Origin: Sodiomyces alkalinus F11
Lineage: Eukaryota; Ascomycota; Sordariomycetes; Glomerellales; Plectosphaerellaceae
Reading direction: 5' to 3'
DNA length: 64,000 nt
Assembly (NCBI RefSeq): GCF_003711515.1
Contig: NW_021167080.1
Location: forward strand, 3,912,381-3,976,380
Shown in pieces: positions 1 through 9,699 of the stretch (positions are counted from its first letter, which is position 1; each line of letters starts with the position of its first letter). Below the pieces are notes generated by a model. It was given only the letters and a program-made list of their open reading frames with translations. It was not told the DNA's origin and ran no database searches. The translations under genes and the position numbers were made by a program.

Positions 1-466
1 AATCGAGGTTCGACGCGATGTAGTTCTCCTTGAAGTTCGGAACCGTGGTGTTGTGCTCGCGGTCGGCGGCGTCGGCCTTGTACAGCTCGTGGTTGCCCGA
101 GCAGAGGACGTCGATGGTCTGCTCGCGGAAGATGTCATAGGTGAACAGGCCCTTAGGGCTCGAAGCATCGTAGAGACCGTTTCCCTCGACGCGGTCACCC
201 GTGTCGATCACGATCAGGTCCACGCCTTTCTCGTCAGCCTTCCTGCGCATGTGCTCGGCGAATGATACGTAATCGCCCCAGTCCGCCGAATACTGCGGCT
301 CTTGTAGATGGCCTCCGAGCCAGCCGTGCGAGTCGGTGGTGTGGAGGAAGTTGAGCTGGCCCCAGGAAAGCTCGCGCATCGGGGCGGCAACCGGCTGTGC
401 AGCACCAGGCTGAGCGGCTCGAGCCAAGCGCCATAGGGCGCTGAACAGCAGTGTTGTAATTAACAT
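1..466 (-). CDS. Calcineurin-like metallophosphoesterase / 5'-nucleotidase-like protein, N-terminal part
   Basis: The frame is open from an ATG at 466 to the left edge, so only about 155 N-terminal residues are present. The first 20 or so residues are hydrophobic and look like a signal peptide. Three metallophosphoesterase metal-binding blocks follow in order: HTTDSHGWLGGH (DxH), VIDTGDRVEGNG (GDxxD-like) and CSGNHELYKAD (GNHE). This order is typical of secreted or vacuolar 5'-nucleotidase / UDP-sugar hydrolase-like enzymes of fungi. The substrate cannot be told from this part. The gene is divergent from HER2 across about 490 bp. Family assignment is firm; the exact function is not. Confidence 0.85.
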   Translation of the reverse strand, partial: MLITTLLFSALWRLARAAQPGAAQPVAAPMRELSWGQLNFLHTTDSHGWLGGHLQEPQYSADWGDYVSFAEHMRRKADEKGVDLIVIDTGDRVEGNGLYDASSPKGLFTYDIFREQTIDVLCSGNHELYKADAADREHNTTVPNFKENYIASNLD

Positions 467-958
467 CGTTGCGGCTGGTTGGGAAGAGATCCCACCAGGA
501 TGTTGCTCTTCTGTTGCTGTTACTGTTGCTATTTCTCTAGCTGTATGGTCGTTTGTTCTTTGTTCTCGTGTTCGTCCTCGTTGTGGTCGATGTTGTTGTT
601 CCCTCCAGGCACTTTAATGTGCCTCGATCCTCAATCCGAAGGAACCCCAGCAGGCTGCAGGTACAGTTCAAGCTACTAAAGGTTCTACGTGTACAGTGTA
701 TTAATAAGAGACGGACGGGTCCCGTGGTCTGCCTCCAGATAAGCCATCAAGGTTGTACCTCATGCAGGTTGGGTACGTACCTACCTTAAACACGGTCTGG
801 TGATCGTTATCCGCACGGCCCTGTCCCGCCTGAGCGAACAGGTCGGACTCTCTTCCGATTAACAGTCCGGATTTTCGATTGCATCGACCACCAAAACCCC
901 GAGAGCCAGTGGCTAGCCGAATCGCAGGGGGACGACTCGTCAAGAAGAGTAGCACCAT
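467..958. promoter_or_regulatory. Divergent intergenic region (phosphoesterase / HER2)
   Basis: 492 bp between two divergent starts, presumed to hold both promoters. It has T- and GTT-rich stretches around 500-600. I see no gene in it; the short open frames lack family features. Confidence 0.5.
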
Positions 959-2580
959 ATGTCTCTTCATGTGAGGCTCTCGCGCCTAAACCTACGGCTC
1001 GGGGCCGCCCCTGGCCATGCGCAGAAAATAATCAGAACCCAAATCCGATGCCACCATCACTATGAGCTCAACCACTTCGTGCAGCGAGGCAAGTCGCATC
1101 GACCTATCTCCTCTCCCTCCCTTTCAACGCTGACTTCCCTTTTTGCTAAGCAGCTCCCGCGGAAACTACAGCGGTTGGTAGCAAACCCGGCACCACCAGC
1201 TTCAGGCTAGCCGTCAAGGACAATTTCGCGACAAAAGACCTCCCGACGACCTGCGCATCTTCCATCCTCGCCGGTTACTCCAGTCCCTTCGAGGCCACCA
1301 TCGTGCGCCAGCTACGCGACCGGGGTGCAGTTGTGGTGGGGAAGACCAACATGGACGAGTTTGGAATGGGCTCGCATTCGACTCATTCGTCCCACGGCCC
1401 GGTGTTGAACCCCCTCTCGGAGGTGCCACCAACCTCGGCAGGAGGCAGCTCGGGCGGTAGTGCCGTCGCCGTGCGGGTCGGGGACGCCGACATCGCCCTG
1501 GGCACCGACACAGGCGGCTCGATCCGTCTGCCTGCGGCGTACTGCGGCGTCGTGGGCTACAAGCCCTCCTACGGCATGTTGTCGAGATGGGGCGTCGTGC
1601 CATATGCCAACTCTCTCGACACGGTTGGGCTGTTTGCTCGCGATGCGACTGCCATTGAGAACCTGGTGTTCGGGACGAAGCTGGACGAGGAACATGATCC
1701 CAACGACCCGACGTCGCTTTCCACTAACTTCCGCACATCCCATCGAACACGACAACAACAACAACAACAACAACAACAACAGGAGAAGGGCCCGATCAGG
1801 GTTGGTGTGCCACTGGAATACAACATCGAGGAGCTGGACCCTCTTATTCGCACGGCTTGGTCCGATGCAGCCAATGTTCTTTCAGACGCCGGGGTCGAGA
1901 TTGTGCCGGTCTCGCTCCCCTCGACAAGACAGGCCCTGGCCGCCTACTACGTCATCGCCCCCGCAGAGGCATCCTCCAACCTAGCAAAGTACGACGGCGT
2001 GCGGTACGGCGTGCGGGGGGAGGAGAGCGACGCGGCGGGCGAAGTCCTCTACTCAAAGACGCGGGGCGACGGTTTCGGAGACGAAGTCAAGAGGCGCATC
2101 CTCCTCGGCTCTTACAGCCTCAGTTCAGAGGCGATGGACAACTACTTCATCCAAGCTCAGAAGGTGCGGAGACTGGTGCAGCGGGACTTTGACCGCGTCT
2201 TCCGCATCGAAAACCCGCTTTACGACGCGCAACAGTTTGACCTCAGCGACATGTCGGACAACGTCCGGCTGGAGGACAAGCTCGGGCCATCACAGGTCGA
2301 CTTTCTCCTTTGTCCGACGGCCCCCACCTTTGCGCCCCGGATGCAAGACCTCGAAACGCAGACGCCGGTGGAGGTGTATATGAACGATGTCTTTACCGTG
2401 CCGGCGAGCTTAGCCGGCCTTCCTGCCGTTAGCATTCCCGTCACCATCCGGTCACCGGCCCCGGATGCGGATGAGAGCCGGAAGGTGGCGGGTCTCCAAC
2501 TGATAGGCCAGTATTGGGATGACAGGAGACTATTAAATATGGCGGCTGATCTGTCAAGCCGGCTGGCCACCTCCTCATGA
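959..2580 (+). CDS. HER2: Mitochondrial glutamyl-tRNA(Gln) amidotransferase subunit A (GatA)
   Basis: An amidase-signature enzyme that releases ammonia from glutamine so that Glu-tRNA(Gln) becomes Gln-tRNA(Gln) in mitochondria. The Ser-cisSer-Lys triad is visible: Lys in RLAVKDNF, Ser in SAGGSSGGSAVAV and Ser in LGTDTGGSIR. KTNMDEFGMGS and VGYKPSYGMLSRWG are further family blocks. Exon 2 (1154-2580) is secure. I propose exon 1 as 959-1088, an Arg-rich, presequence-like start ending in ELNHFVQR. It would be joined by a 64-nt GC-AG intron (donor GCAAGT, branch GCTGAC, acceptor 1152-1153). The join keeps frame and gives 518 residues. Residues from about 1753 to 1783 encode a run of ten or so Gln from a CAA repeat, which is unusual inside an amidase. 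Exon 1 is the least certain part. Confidence 0.92.
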
Positions 2581-2898
2581 TAGGACGCGCCGCAGAGCAC
2601 ATTTCAGCGGGCGGGGGCTGGGTTTGAGCTGTGTCTTGTCCATCCGCGATAGGAAAGTAAACCATAGATAGCCCCCTTGAGGGGTTCCAAGTTCATCGGG
2701 ACGCTTGATGGGATATCCAGAAATCCGATTGTATAAATTCATGTACCATACCCATGTATCCTGTTGAAAGGAGAAGAAATATAGCCTTGTACAGTTTGGC
2801 ATCATTTGGACTGCGCCATGTGGGGGATTTATGGACTCATGTTCAGGGACGGCTGAAAGCTGGCATCGTCCGTATTACGTTGGACTCAAATAGCCCCG
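2581..2898. other. Convergent 3' intergenic region
   Basis: 318 bp between the stops of HER2 and PRP38; it should carry both 3' UTRs. I see nothing else in it. Confidence 0.5.
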
Positions 2899-3846
2899 TC
2901 ATGATTTTGACCTGTCGGGCGTTTCCCCCCGTTCCCTTCGACCGGGAGACCTACTCCTTGAGCGGCTGCGCCTGTCTACATCCATTCGATCCTCGCCCCC
3001 ATCCCCATCTCGCCCACCATCTATCTCCCCCTCTGACCTTTCATCGTCCCCGTTCGCCTGCCGCGCCTCTTCTTCCGCCTGGTCCCTCTCGTCCTCCTCT
3101 TCCAGCAACTCGTCTATATCTCCGAGAGGGCTTTCCCGCTCCTCCAGCTCCCCGAGGTCCACCAGGTCCGTCCGCCGCGGGAGCTCCCGAAAGCTCGTAG
3201 CGCACACGCGCGTCTTGGTCAACAGATCGTCCACAAACTCGTCCATATACGTCAGGCTCGTGCCCTGCCTCGTTTTCCGCCGGAGTTTCCGCCTGTCGGC
3301 GAGGTACGGCTCGAGCAGGCGATACACGTCGGCGGGCCGGCGGGTCATGCGGATGTAGAAGCACGCCAGGGCGCGCAGGTACTTGAACCGCTCGCCACCG
3401 TGGCCGAGGTAGACCTCGAGGACGTCGTCGGCGGGGGCGAGCTGGAGGAGCTTGAAGGCGAGGCAGAGGAACGGGGTGGGTTTCTGGGCGGCGCCGTAGG
3501 TGCCGCCGATGAAGTGGACGTCGTTGACCACGCGGTCGACGATGCCGGCCTCGTTGAGGGCGAAGCACTGGTATTGGTAGAACTGCGAGTCGACGATCCG
3601 CCCGATCACGGCTTTCTCCATGATCTTGGCTGGGTTCTCGCCGTTCGGCGCCAGCTCGCTGGCTGTGCCGCGCTCATCGAGGAACCGGCTCTCGTTGGCG
3701 TAGACCGTGCGGCCGCTCTTCATGGCTGCGGTCGGTGGTTCGGCAGGATGCGAAGGAATTAAATTTCGTGATTGTGGAGCTGAGAAATCGGGATCGTGGG
3801 GATCGTGGTAATTCGGTGAAGTCAATGGCGTCGAGTTGGATGCCAA
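2899..3846 (-). CDS. PRP38: Pre-mRNA-splicing factor PRP38
   Basis: Single-exon, 315 residues. PRP38 is a U4/U6.U5 tri-snRNP protein needed for spliceosome activation in the nucleus. The PRP38 domain runs from about residue 75 to 240 with characteristic blocks such as VIGRIVDSQFYQYQCFALNE, GGTYGAAQKPTPFLCLAFKL and FKYLRALACFYIRMT. The C-terminus is acidic (ELLEEEDERDQAEEEA) and then RS-rich (RRSRSRSRSPGRRERG), as in other fungal PRP38 proteins. An in-frame Met (MKSGRTVYANES) about 40 residues in could be the true start, because the upstream part is low-complexity. The gene is divergent from the next gene across about 317 bp. Confidence 0.95.
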   Translation of the reverse strand: MASNSTPLTSPNYHDPHDPDFSAPQSRNLIPSHPAEPPTAAMKSGRTVYANESRFLDERGTASELAPNGENPAKIMEKAVIGRIVDSQFYQYQCFALNEAGIVDRVVNDVHFIGGTYGAAQKPTPFLCLAFKLLQLAPADDVLEVYLGHGGERFKYLRALACFYIRMTRRPADVYRLLEPYLADRRKLRRKTRQGTSLTYMDEFVDDLLTKTRVCATSFRELPRRTDLVDLGELEERESPLGDIDELLEEEDERDQAEEEARQANGDDERSEGEIDGGRDGDGGEDRMDVDRRSRSRSRSPGRRERGETPDRSKS

Positions 3847-4163
3847 ATGCGATGCTAAAGTATTAGAAAGGCATTGGCTGCGATGGCAGTCGCAAAAAAA
3901 AGTACAGAGGTGTGACGTGACGCTGGTTGGGAAAAGCTTATCGATAAGCCCCGTTGCTCGGTGAACGAAGTAAACAACCCACCACGTCGATGCAACCCCT
4001 TCATTTTGTCTTATATAGGAGAATCATCTCGACCGCGGCGACTATTGAAACTTGAAGAACAGTTCCAAGGGAATCCCATTGTTGCAGAAATCCCTAACAC
4101 CGGGTAGAAAGTTCCCTCGTCGAATACAGACATAGGATCGCATTCAAATTTTCAACCTTTGCC
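3847..4163. promoter_or_regulatory. Divergent intergenic region (PRP38 / membrane protein)
   Basis: 317 bp between two divergent starts, presumed to hold both promoters. It contains the palindrome-like AAGCTTATCGATAAGC around 3935-3952. I see no gene in it. Confidence 0.45.
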
Positions 4164-4893
4164 ATGCTTTTCACAGCATCACAGGTCGCCGGCCTTCTTA
4201 CCACCGGAATCAGTAGGATCAGAACCCCGCTCCCACTCTGACATTCCTCGACATCCCAATTCCATCAACTTTACTGATCAATACTTCCGTCTCGTCAAAA
4301 TAGTTCTCTCTTGCACGTCAGCTCTCTTCCTGAGCGGTTACGTCCTCCAACAACGAACATTCAACCAGCTCCGCACCGCCATAAAACAGCAGTCCAGCCG
4401 CCCTTCGCCAAAGCCATATCTCCCAGACCGCTTTCGTTCGACGACCACAGAACTTGAAGATGGAACCATTGTCGTTCTCGACACGGGAGAGGACACCGGC
4501 CCCCTGGCAGATATCAGGACACAGTCAAAGAAGCGCCAGCACGGCCAAGAGGAGCAAAGGGAAACTGTGATTGAAATAAAACCTTCTGTTCCTGAAGAAA
4601 AGCCCTTGGACAAGCTCATACAAAAGGTTTTCGAGGAGGGAACGGCGTCGCGGGACGAGGTGGCTGAGGCACTGAGACTCGCCCAGCAGCATGCCGAAGC
4701 TGAGCTGGCCGCTCAGTCAGAACGGGAACGTAACCTGCGGTTGCAGACTGCGCGGAACCAACTCCATCCGGACCCCGGGGCCGAGACTCAGAAGCCTATC
4801 AGCCGGGCGGAGAGGAGAAGGCTTATCAAGGAGGAGATTCGGCGTCTTTCGTACGATGATGAACCGGTCTATTACCAGCGGCGACTGTATTGA
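4164..4893 (+). CDS. Conserved unknown with N-terminal membrane anchor and charged C-terminus
   Basis: I read two exons, 4164-4212 and 4304-4893, joined by a 91-nt GT-AG intron (donor GTAGGA, CTGAT branch, acceptor AATAG), giving 212 residues. The unspliced frame has no good ATG, whereas the spliced one starts MLFTASQVAGLLTTGI and runs into the hydrophobic LSCTSALFLSGYVLQQRTF. The N-terminal 35 or so residues therefore form one membrane segment. The remainder is hydrophilic, with a probable helix or coiled coil (EALRLAQQHAEAELAAQSER) and a basic stretch (SRAERRRLIKEEIRRLS) near the end. The layout resembles tail-out organelle membrane proteins of fungi, but I do not recognise the family and assign no function. 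Confidence 0.65.
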
Positions 4894-6318
4894 TGTTTTC
4901 GTGGTGACAGAACTGGAAGTGCGAAAATGGCTAACATAACCGGGCTACGGGCTCTGGCTACCTTATTGTATGATTGGGATGGATCTGGCGCTATTTTATC
5001 CATATTTATACCGCATGAGAAGGAGGGTGGCGTTATGCTTTTTCACAGGGACGGCCGCATGAATGACTGGTACATGTATATAGGAATTTGGAATACACTT
5101 TGCAATGAATGGATAGGTTACATCTTTGAGACACTAATGTATCTACTGCTCCCCGGGCTCTGCAAATATGAAAGATTAGGGGTTTAAGCTGCATGGAGTT
5201 CCATCAAGATATTCATAGAGGATCGAATGTCTCCTGACTTGCAAAGACTACGTCTGGCTAGGTACCTATAGAGAGAAACCATGTTGACGTAAGATAGAGG
5301 CTACATATGATAGTAGTACAGACTAAGTGTTAGGTCACTGCCTTAAGGAAAGGCAGTCCAAGTATCCAGATTTTTTTGCTGAAAGTCCACGATGTTTGTG
5401 GACGTTTCCCTACCCACATAAGGGACAGAGAAGTGCAAAGTTTGATCACCTGAGACTACCTACCTAACTGGTATAGAGGCCATCGTAGATTGACTACTCT
5501 AACACAAGAACACTGGGCTCGGTGCCGGAAGCTCCAAAGAAAGGAAGAGAAGGCAGGTCCATACGACTGGTGAACAGGAAGGGAAGTACCCCCTACCCGA
5601 AGTAGATGTCGATACCCTTATGGGCAACCCCATGACAAGTTCAATTAATCTTACTAGCCATAGCTGGCTCAATGGTAGCGGTTTGGGCCTTCCAGGTCTG
5701 ATCCGCCGCGGTGTCTACCTATATTCCTAAGTTCGGAGCTCCGTGTCCGAATCGTGGTTCTAGCAAAAATGCCCTTTCTGTTCTGCACAGTGTAAGGGGT
5801 TTTTCGTAGTCCTCAGCTGGGTGAGAGCTGTGGACGAGCTTTTTTGCTAGTTGGTCGTTTCTACATTCTCGCCTCCTTTGTTTTTCAATTTCTTTTTGAC
5901 ACCTTCTTCCTCCCTTTCTAATCTCGAACCAACCTACATGGCGTTGTTCCGAGATCTTCATTTTGCACATCTGAGCTGCGACGTCACCAAACCAGTAGAT
6001 GATGTTGTACTGGACCTCGTTCGAAGTGTCTAGTTGGGAAATGAGTCTCATGATGGTATTTCGGCCACAGTTGTTGTGGCTGGGAGCCCGCAAGTTGATA
6101 TTGGAATTTAACAGCCTCGAGTGAACGGCTCAAAAGAATACCCATCCGTGTATAGAGTAACTAAGCAACCCCCGGCAGCAACATGCTGGCCACCAACGCA
6201 ATACATTTCCTCCAATACAGTCGCCGAACGCCAACCCACGCACGTGCATCTTCACCATCGTCATAAGTCATCGCACAGCCAACTCTACAATCTCGAGTCC
6301 TGCGGCCGCTTGCCCAGA
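4894..6318. other. Intergenic region, about 1.4 kb, no supported gene
   Basis: Only short open frames without family features. A minus frame of 124 codons (5719-6093) has no recognisable domain. Around 5655-5770 there is a tRNA-like A-box, but no matching acceptor stem or normal TTC T-loop, so no tRNA is called. Confidence 0.4.
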
Positions 6319-7410
6319 CTAAGAATGTCGTTTAGCCGCATCGTTAAAAGCCTCCTGTTGCATCCTCTCCAGTTCCTCCATCGATATGGTGCTGTTAGCA
6401 AACTTGTTGGACTTCTTCTCCCTGCCCTGTAGACGCAGAAACACGAGACGTTAGCCGATCCGTTTTTCACGGGGGAGGGCGGGGAAAGGCGCCAGAGGAT
6501 GGGGGCATCCAAAGACGAGACAACGCACCTTCTGAACCTCCTTGTGTTCAGCAGCTGCCTCGAGTACCGCAGGAACGTAGTCGGAGAAACCAAGCTGCTC
6601 AAGAGCCTTAGTGATGTGATCGCATGCTATGGTTTTCTTGGCTTCCTTCTCGGAGATCTCGTTGGCCTCGGAGGAGATGAGGGTGATAAATTCGACACAA
6701 CACTCGATGAGAAGATCTCGGGCCTCTTTGGAGAACGAGATTCCTCCGGAGGGGGGCAGAATCTCCGACACGATTTTTTGGACCGTCGCTATGACATGAC
6801 AAGCGTTAGTTTGCTGTGCGTGGGCATGGCACCGCAACACCGTCTCCCAAAAGCGGTTAAGGGGTTCGGGGAATGCTTTGCTCGGATGACATGGGATGTC
6901 TAGTACGTACCCTTGGGGAGCGAGAGCTCATCATTAACTAAGAAAACACCATTAGCGTATGATCAGATCCAAATGGTGACAGAACTCGAGCGTTATACTC
7001 CGGCGCTTCCGGCGGCGGCGCGTGACCTGAAGTCCCACATCGTCATGTAGGACATGCAAGTGCGGCATGTTGATAGGCAAGATTGAATATGAGTAGAGGA
7101 GGAGATGAAAGATGAGAATGCAGCCAAGCCTGGAACTTGTCTCGTTCGAGAGAAGGGAGATAACCGCGGCTTTTGTGGACAAGAGGGCGGAAGCTTAAAT
7201 GCTACCTTAGGTAGGCTTGAACGTTGAAAAGCCACAGCTAAGGTAAGAACAAGGGGTAAAGGACACTTGTACCTAGGTCGCTCGGGCGACTGCGATCCGG
7301 CCATGGTTTGTAGGAGGGGCGGATGGTTTGACGCGAATGGACACAGGACACAACACAACACAACACAACAGAAGGAAGAAGCACTTACCCCCAAACTCGT
7401 GATCTGACAT
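6319..7410 (-). CDS. NCB2: Negative cofactor 2 subunit beta (NC2-beta, DR1), histone-fold transcription regulator
   Basis: NC2-beta pairs with NC2-alpha (BUR6/DRAP1) and binds TBP on DNA, blocking or redistributing pre-initiation complexes in the nucleus. Four exons on the minus strand, 7389-7410, 6911-6937, 6529-6788 and 6319-6426, give 138 residues. The start reads MSDHEFGVNDELSLPKATVQ. The histone fold covers roughly residues 15-110, with the diagnostic blocks LPKATVQKIVSEILP, ISFSKEARDLLIECCVEFI and EAKKTIACDHITKALEQLGF. The end is KGREKKSNKF through MEELERMQQEAF. All junctions have GT-AG ends and keep frame. Intron 1 is 451 nt, very long for this genome. The yeast protein is about the same length or slightly longer. 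Confidence 0.93.
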
Positions 7411-7998
7411 GGTCACAGTTAATGTTCTATGCGACAAAAGATGTTTGCCGTATGTGATTGAAGTAGATAGCCAGGTGATCAGGGGGTTGATGGCGTTGGC
7501 GCAAGTCGCCTGTGATTATCCTCCAAGCAATCGCCGAAGATGAATGAGAGGTTGGTTTGATGCCTGCTCTCTCACGAAAATGCGTGATCTCGATGGATAA
7601 GACGGCAGGAAGTCGAGTGATCCACAGCGCTATGTTTTGAGTAAATGTCGTAAGCTTTAATGAGTCGAAACGAAAACGACAACCAAGAGTTGAGAAGCTA
7701 TAGCATAATTAAGCAGCTTCTTTCGAGGCATTGATCTTTCGAGTCGTTGTCCGGGCCTCTAAGGTACCTTACCTAACGCACCTTATTAGGTAAGGTAATG
7801 AAGTCGGTCGTTCATCCTGATGGATGAGATTGTCTGATAAGCTCCACTTAATCTCGTGACACGGCTGACACATGGCTTCAACGCATCGGTCCGGTCGGAC
7901 GTCTCTTCCCTTCTACACGTGCAGAATTGAAACTTGCACTGGTGCCGGATTGCTTTTCTCGGTAAGGCAGCCACTCGGCGCCGTCGCCGCCACTGGAA
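7411..7998. promoter_or_regulatory. Upstream region of NCB2, with a hairpin-forming inverted repeat
   Basis: 588 bp upstream of NCB2. The only striking structure is the inverted repeat at 7765-7797. No gene seen. Confidence 0.4.
7765..7797. repeat. 12-bp perfect inverted repeat (TACCTTACCTAA / TTAGGTAAGGTA)
   Basis: The arms at 7765-7776 and 7786-7797 are exact reverse complements with a 9-nt spacer. The arm contains the TACCTTACCTAA word that recurs in other intergenic regions of this window. It could form a hairpin or bind a dimeric protein; no function is shown. Confidence 0.7.
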
Positions 7999-8470
7999 TG
8001 GCCGATATTGAGGAGTTACGGCGGCTTCTGCATGAAGAGCGACGACGACGAGCAAAGGCAGAAAAGCTTGTGCACGCGTCACAATGCACAGACTCTTCGA
8101 AGAGTCAGTATCTTGAGAGTTGTCACAGCCTCACCCAATCTTGCTCTTCAGGTCGTCGTAACCGATCCGACTTCATCCACGCAGGGGCGATGTTACCGAT
8201 CCGAGGAGCCTGATATACCCCCGTCGAATTATCCCCTGGTCTGAACCCCGCAAGACAACAAGAGGAGATGTGGAATACAATCTCCAGCAGTAGTCCATTC
8301 GCCTCTCTCCCCCACGTTCCCATCGGCACACCAACTAGACTACGTCTGTGCATTCCTCCAGCGTACGTTGTTTTAGTAGAGAGTTCGGCCTCCGTCAGTT
8401 TCGAGGCGACGTGGTTGCAAACGCGGTTGAGAGACTGGTCGGGGAGGCATTTAAGACCTGCAGTTACGGA
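7999..8470 (+). pseudogene. Frameshifted relic of a conserved fungal protein family (MADIEEL... type)
   Basis: Protein-like blocks occur in a consistent order but in different frames: MADIEELRRLLHEERRRRAK (7999), SQYLESCHSL, then NLALQVVVTDPTSSTQG, then IYPRRIIPW, then EEMWNTISSSSPFASLP, then HQLDYVCAFLQ, then FGLRQFRGDVVANAVERLVG. From memory this order matches the N-terminal half of a large Sordariomycete family of uncharacterised (often kinase-like) proteins that start with MADIEEL followed by an Arg/Glu-rich helix. No single frame or splice pattern joins the blocks, and in-frame stops intervene, so I call a decayed gene. The family name is uncertain. Confidence 0.55.
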
Positions 8471-8839
8471 CTACACTTGAGAAGCTTGAGGGAGTTGGCC
8501 GCACGCAGGAAGTGAAATGGAATGGATTCTAAAGCACACGGCGACGCATACTTGTTCGGGACGAACCGGGTCCGCGGAATGGCGGATCAAGAACCAGAAA
8601 TCAGTACCGTAATGGGAGCAGGCATCGCGAACAAGATGATTTCCTCTGTTCCCACAGCACACTGTCAAGCTCCTCCCACAATTTGTAACGCGTATTTCGT
8701 TCGTAGTTATTATGTACGTGTAGAAGTGGCGTGTAGAAGTGGCGGGGAACTCAAGCCACTCTGACGCTTCCATCTTCTCGGTTGGTGGTAGCCCGGTGTC
8801 CAATCAAATGTCTTTGATTGCCCCATCAGAACCACTCTT

Positions 8840-9444
8840 AGCCTCAGGTACAAAGTTAAACTGGGACTCGTGGATGCACGGGCCACTATTATTTGGTATA
8901 TTGCCCAAGAAATTTTCGTTCAATTATTTCTGGTCAAACCTTCCTTCCACCTTGACTCTGCATACCTCGAAGAGAGGGAGCTTTGCGCATTCTGCCAAAA
9001 TGGAATTTCTCATCACCTAGCAGCTACAGGTAAGCTTCACATCTCCATTCCTTTTCCTGCGTTTTGCCCGCAGACATGACTATGATGAGTCTGTTGTCGC
9101 CCCAAACTTACGAGCTTTGCTCGATGGTGATTGACGAAGTCCAAGCCAAACGGACGTATCTGAATCATGATGCTCTCAGCTTCTTTTACGACACTATACT
9201 TCAATTCATGTTGCTGACCCATTCATCCAGGTAATGTGCGTAGGTTTTGCAGCCAGGAGTTCTCGATTGCCTTGTTTCGGCGACCAGGATGCCCAAATTA
9301 AAGTACTATCAAATACCGACACAAGAGGACGGAGACATTTCCACACTGAGAAACATCGCCGTTGAAACTGCCTTTGGTCGGACACACGAAGTGCTTGCGC
9401 CCTATACTTACACGATATCTTCAGGCTATTCTGGCTCAGCATGA
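8840..9444 (+). pseudogene. Multi-exon coding relic or damaged gene of unknown family
   Basis: One frame reads VDARATIIWYIAQEIFVQLF through SAYLEERELCAFCQNGISHH up to 9029. A 44-nt GT-AG segment (9030-9073, GTAAGC to CCCGCAG) restores the frame into DMTMMSLLSPQTYELCS, then ALSFFYDTILQFMLLT. Two stops in that same frame (TAA at 9232, TAG at 9241) are followed by VLDCLVSATRMPKLKYYQIP, then GDISTLRNIAVETAFGRTHE. Both stops could come from CAA/CAG by C-to-T change. The composition is clearly protein-like (CxxC within an EERELCAFC context), but I do not know the family. It could be a live gene whose introns I misplace, or a pseudogene. Confidence 0.45.
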
Positions 9445-9699
9445 ATGCGTAGTCAAGAATTGGGGGCGGGCTTCTGCTGATAAGGTTTGTTGCACATTTT
9501 TTCATAACTTTTTTTTTCCCCGTTGCATGATGATAAAACATATTCCATGCTAATCCTGAATCATCTATGTGGATTAACATATGAGCTTTTCATCTTTCAA
9601 CTGACTGCAACTTTCTTTTATTTCGATGTTCTATTTTACTTGCGTCATCAAGCTCAGTTGCTGACCATCGCTTTATAGTGTCCAAACAGTCAGCGTCCA

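Noticed and set aside
5655..5772. tRNA-like A-box (TGGCTCAATGG) and a B-box-like GTCCGAATC
   Set aside because: The acceptor strands do not pair, the T-loop lacks TTC, and the spacing would need an intron with no fitting anticodon stem.
5719..6093. 124-codon minus frame between the membrane-protein gene and NCB2
   Set aside because: No motif or homologous feature; likely chance.
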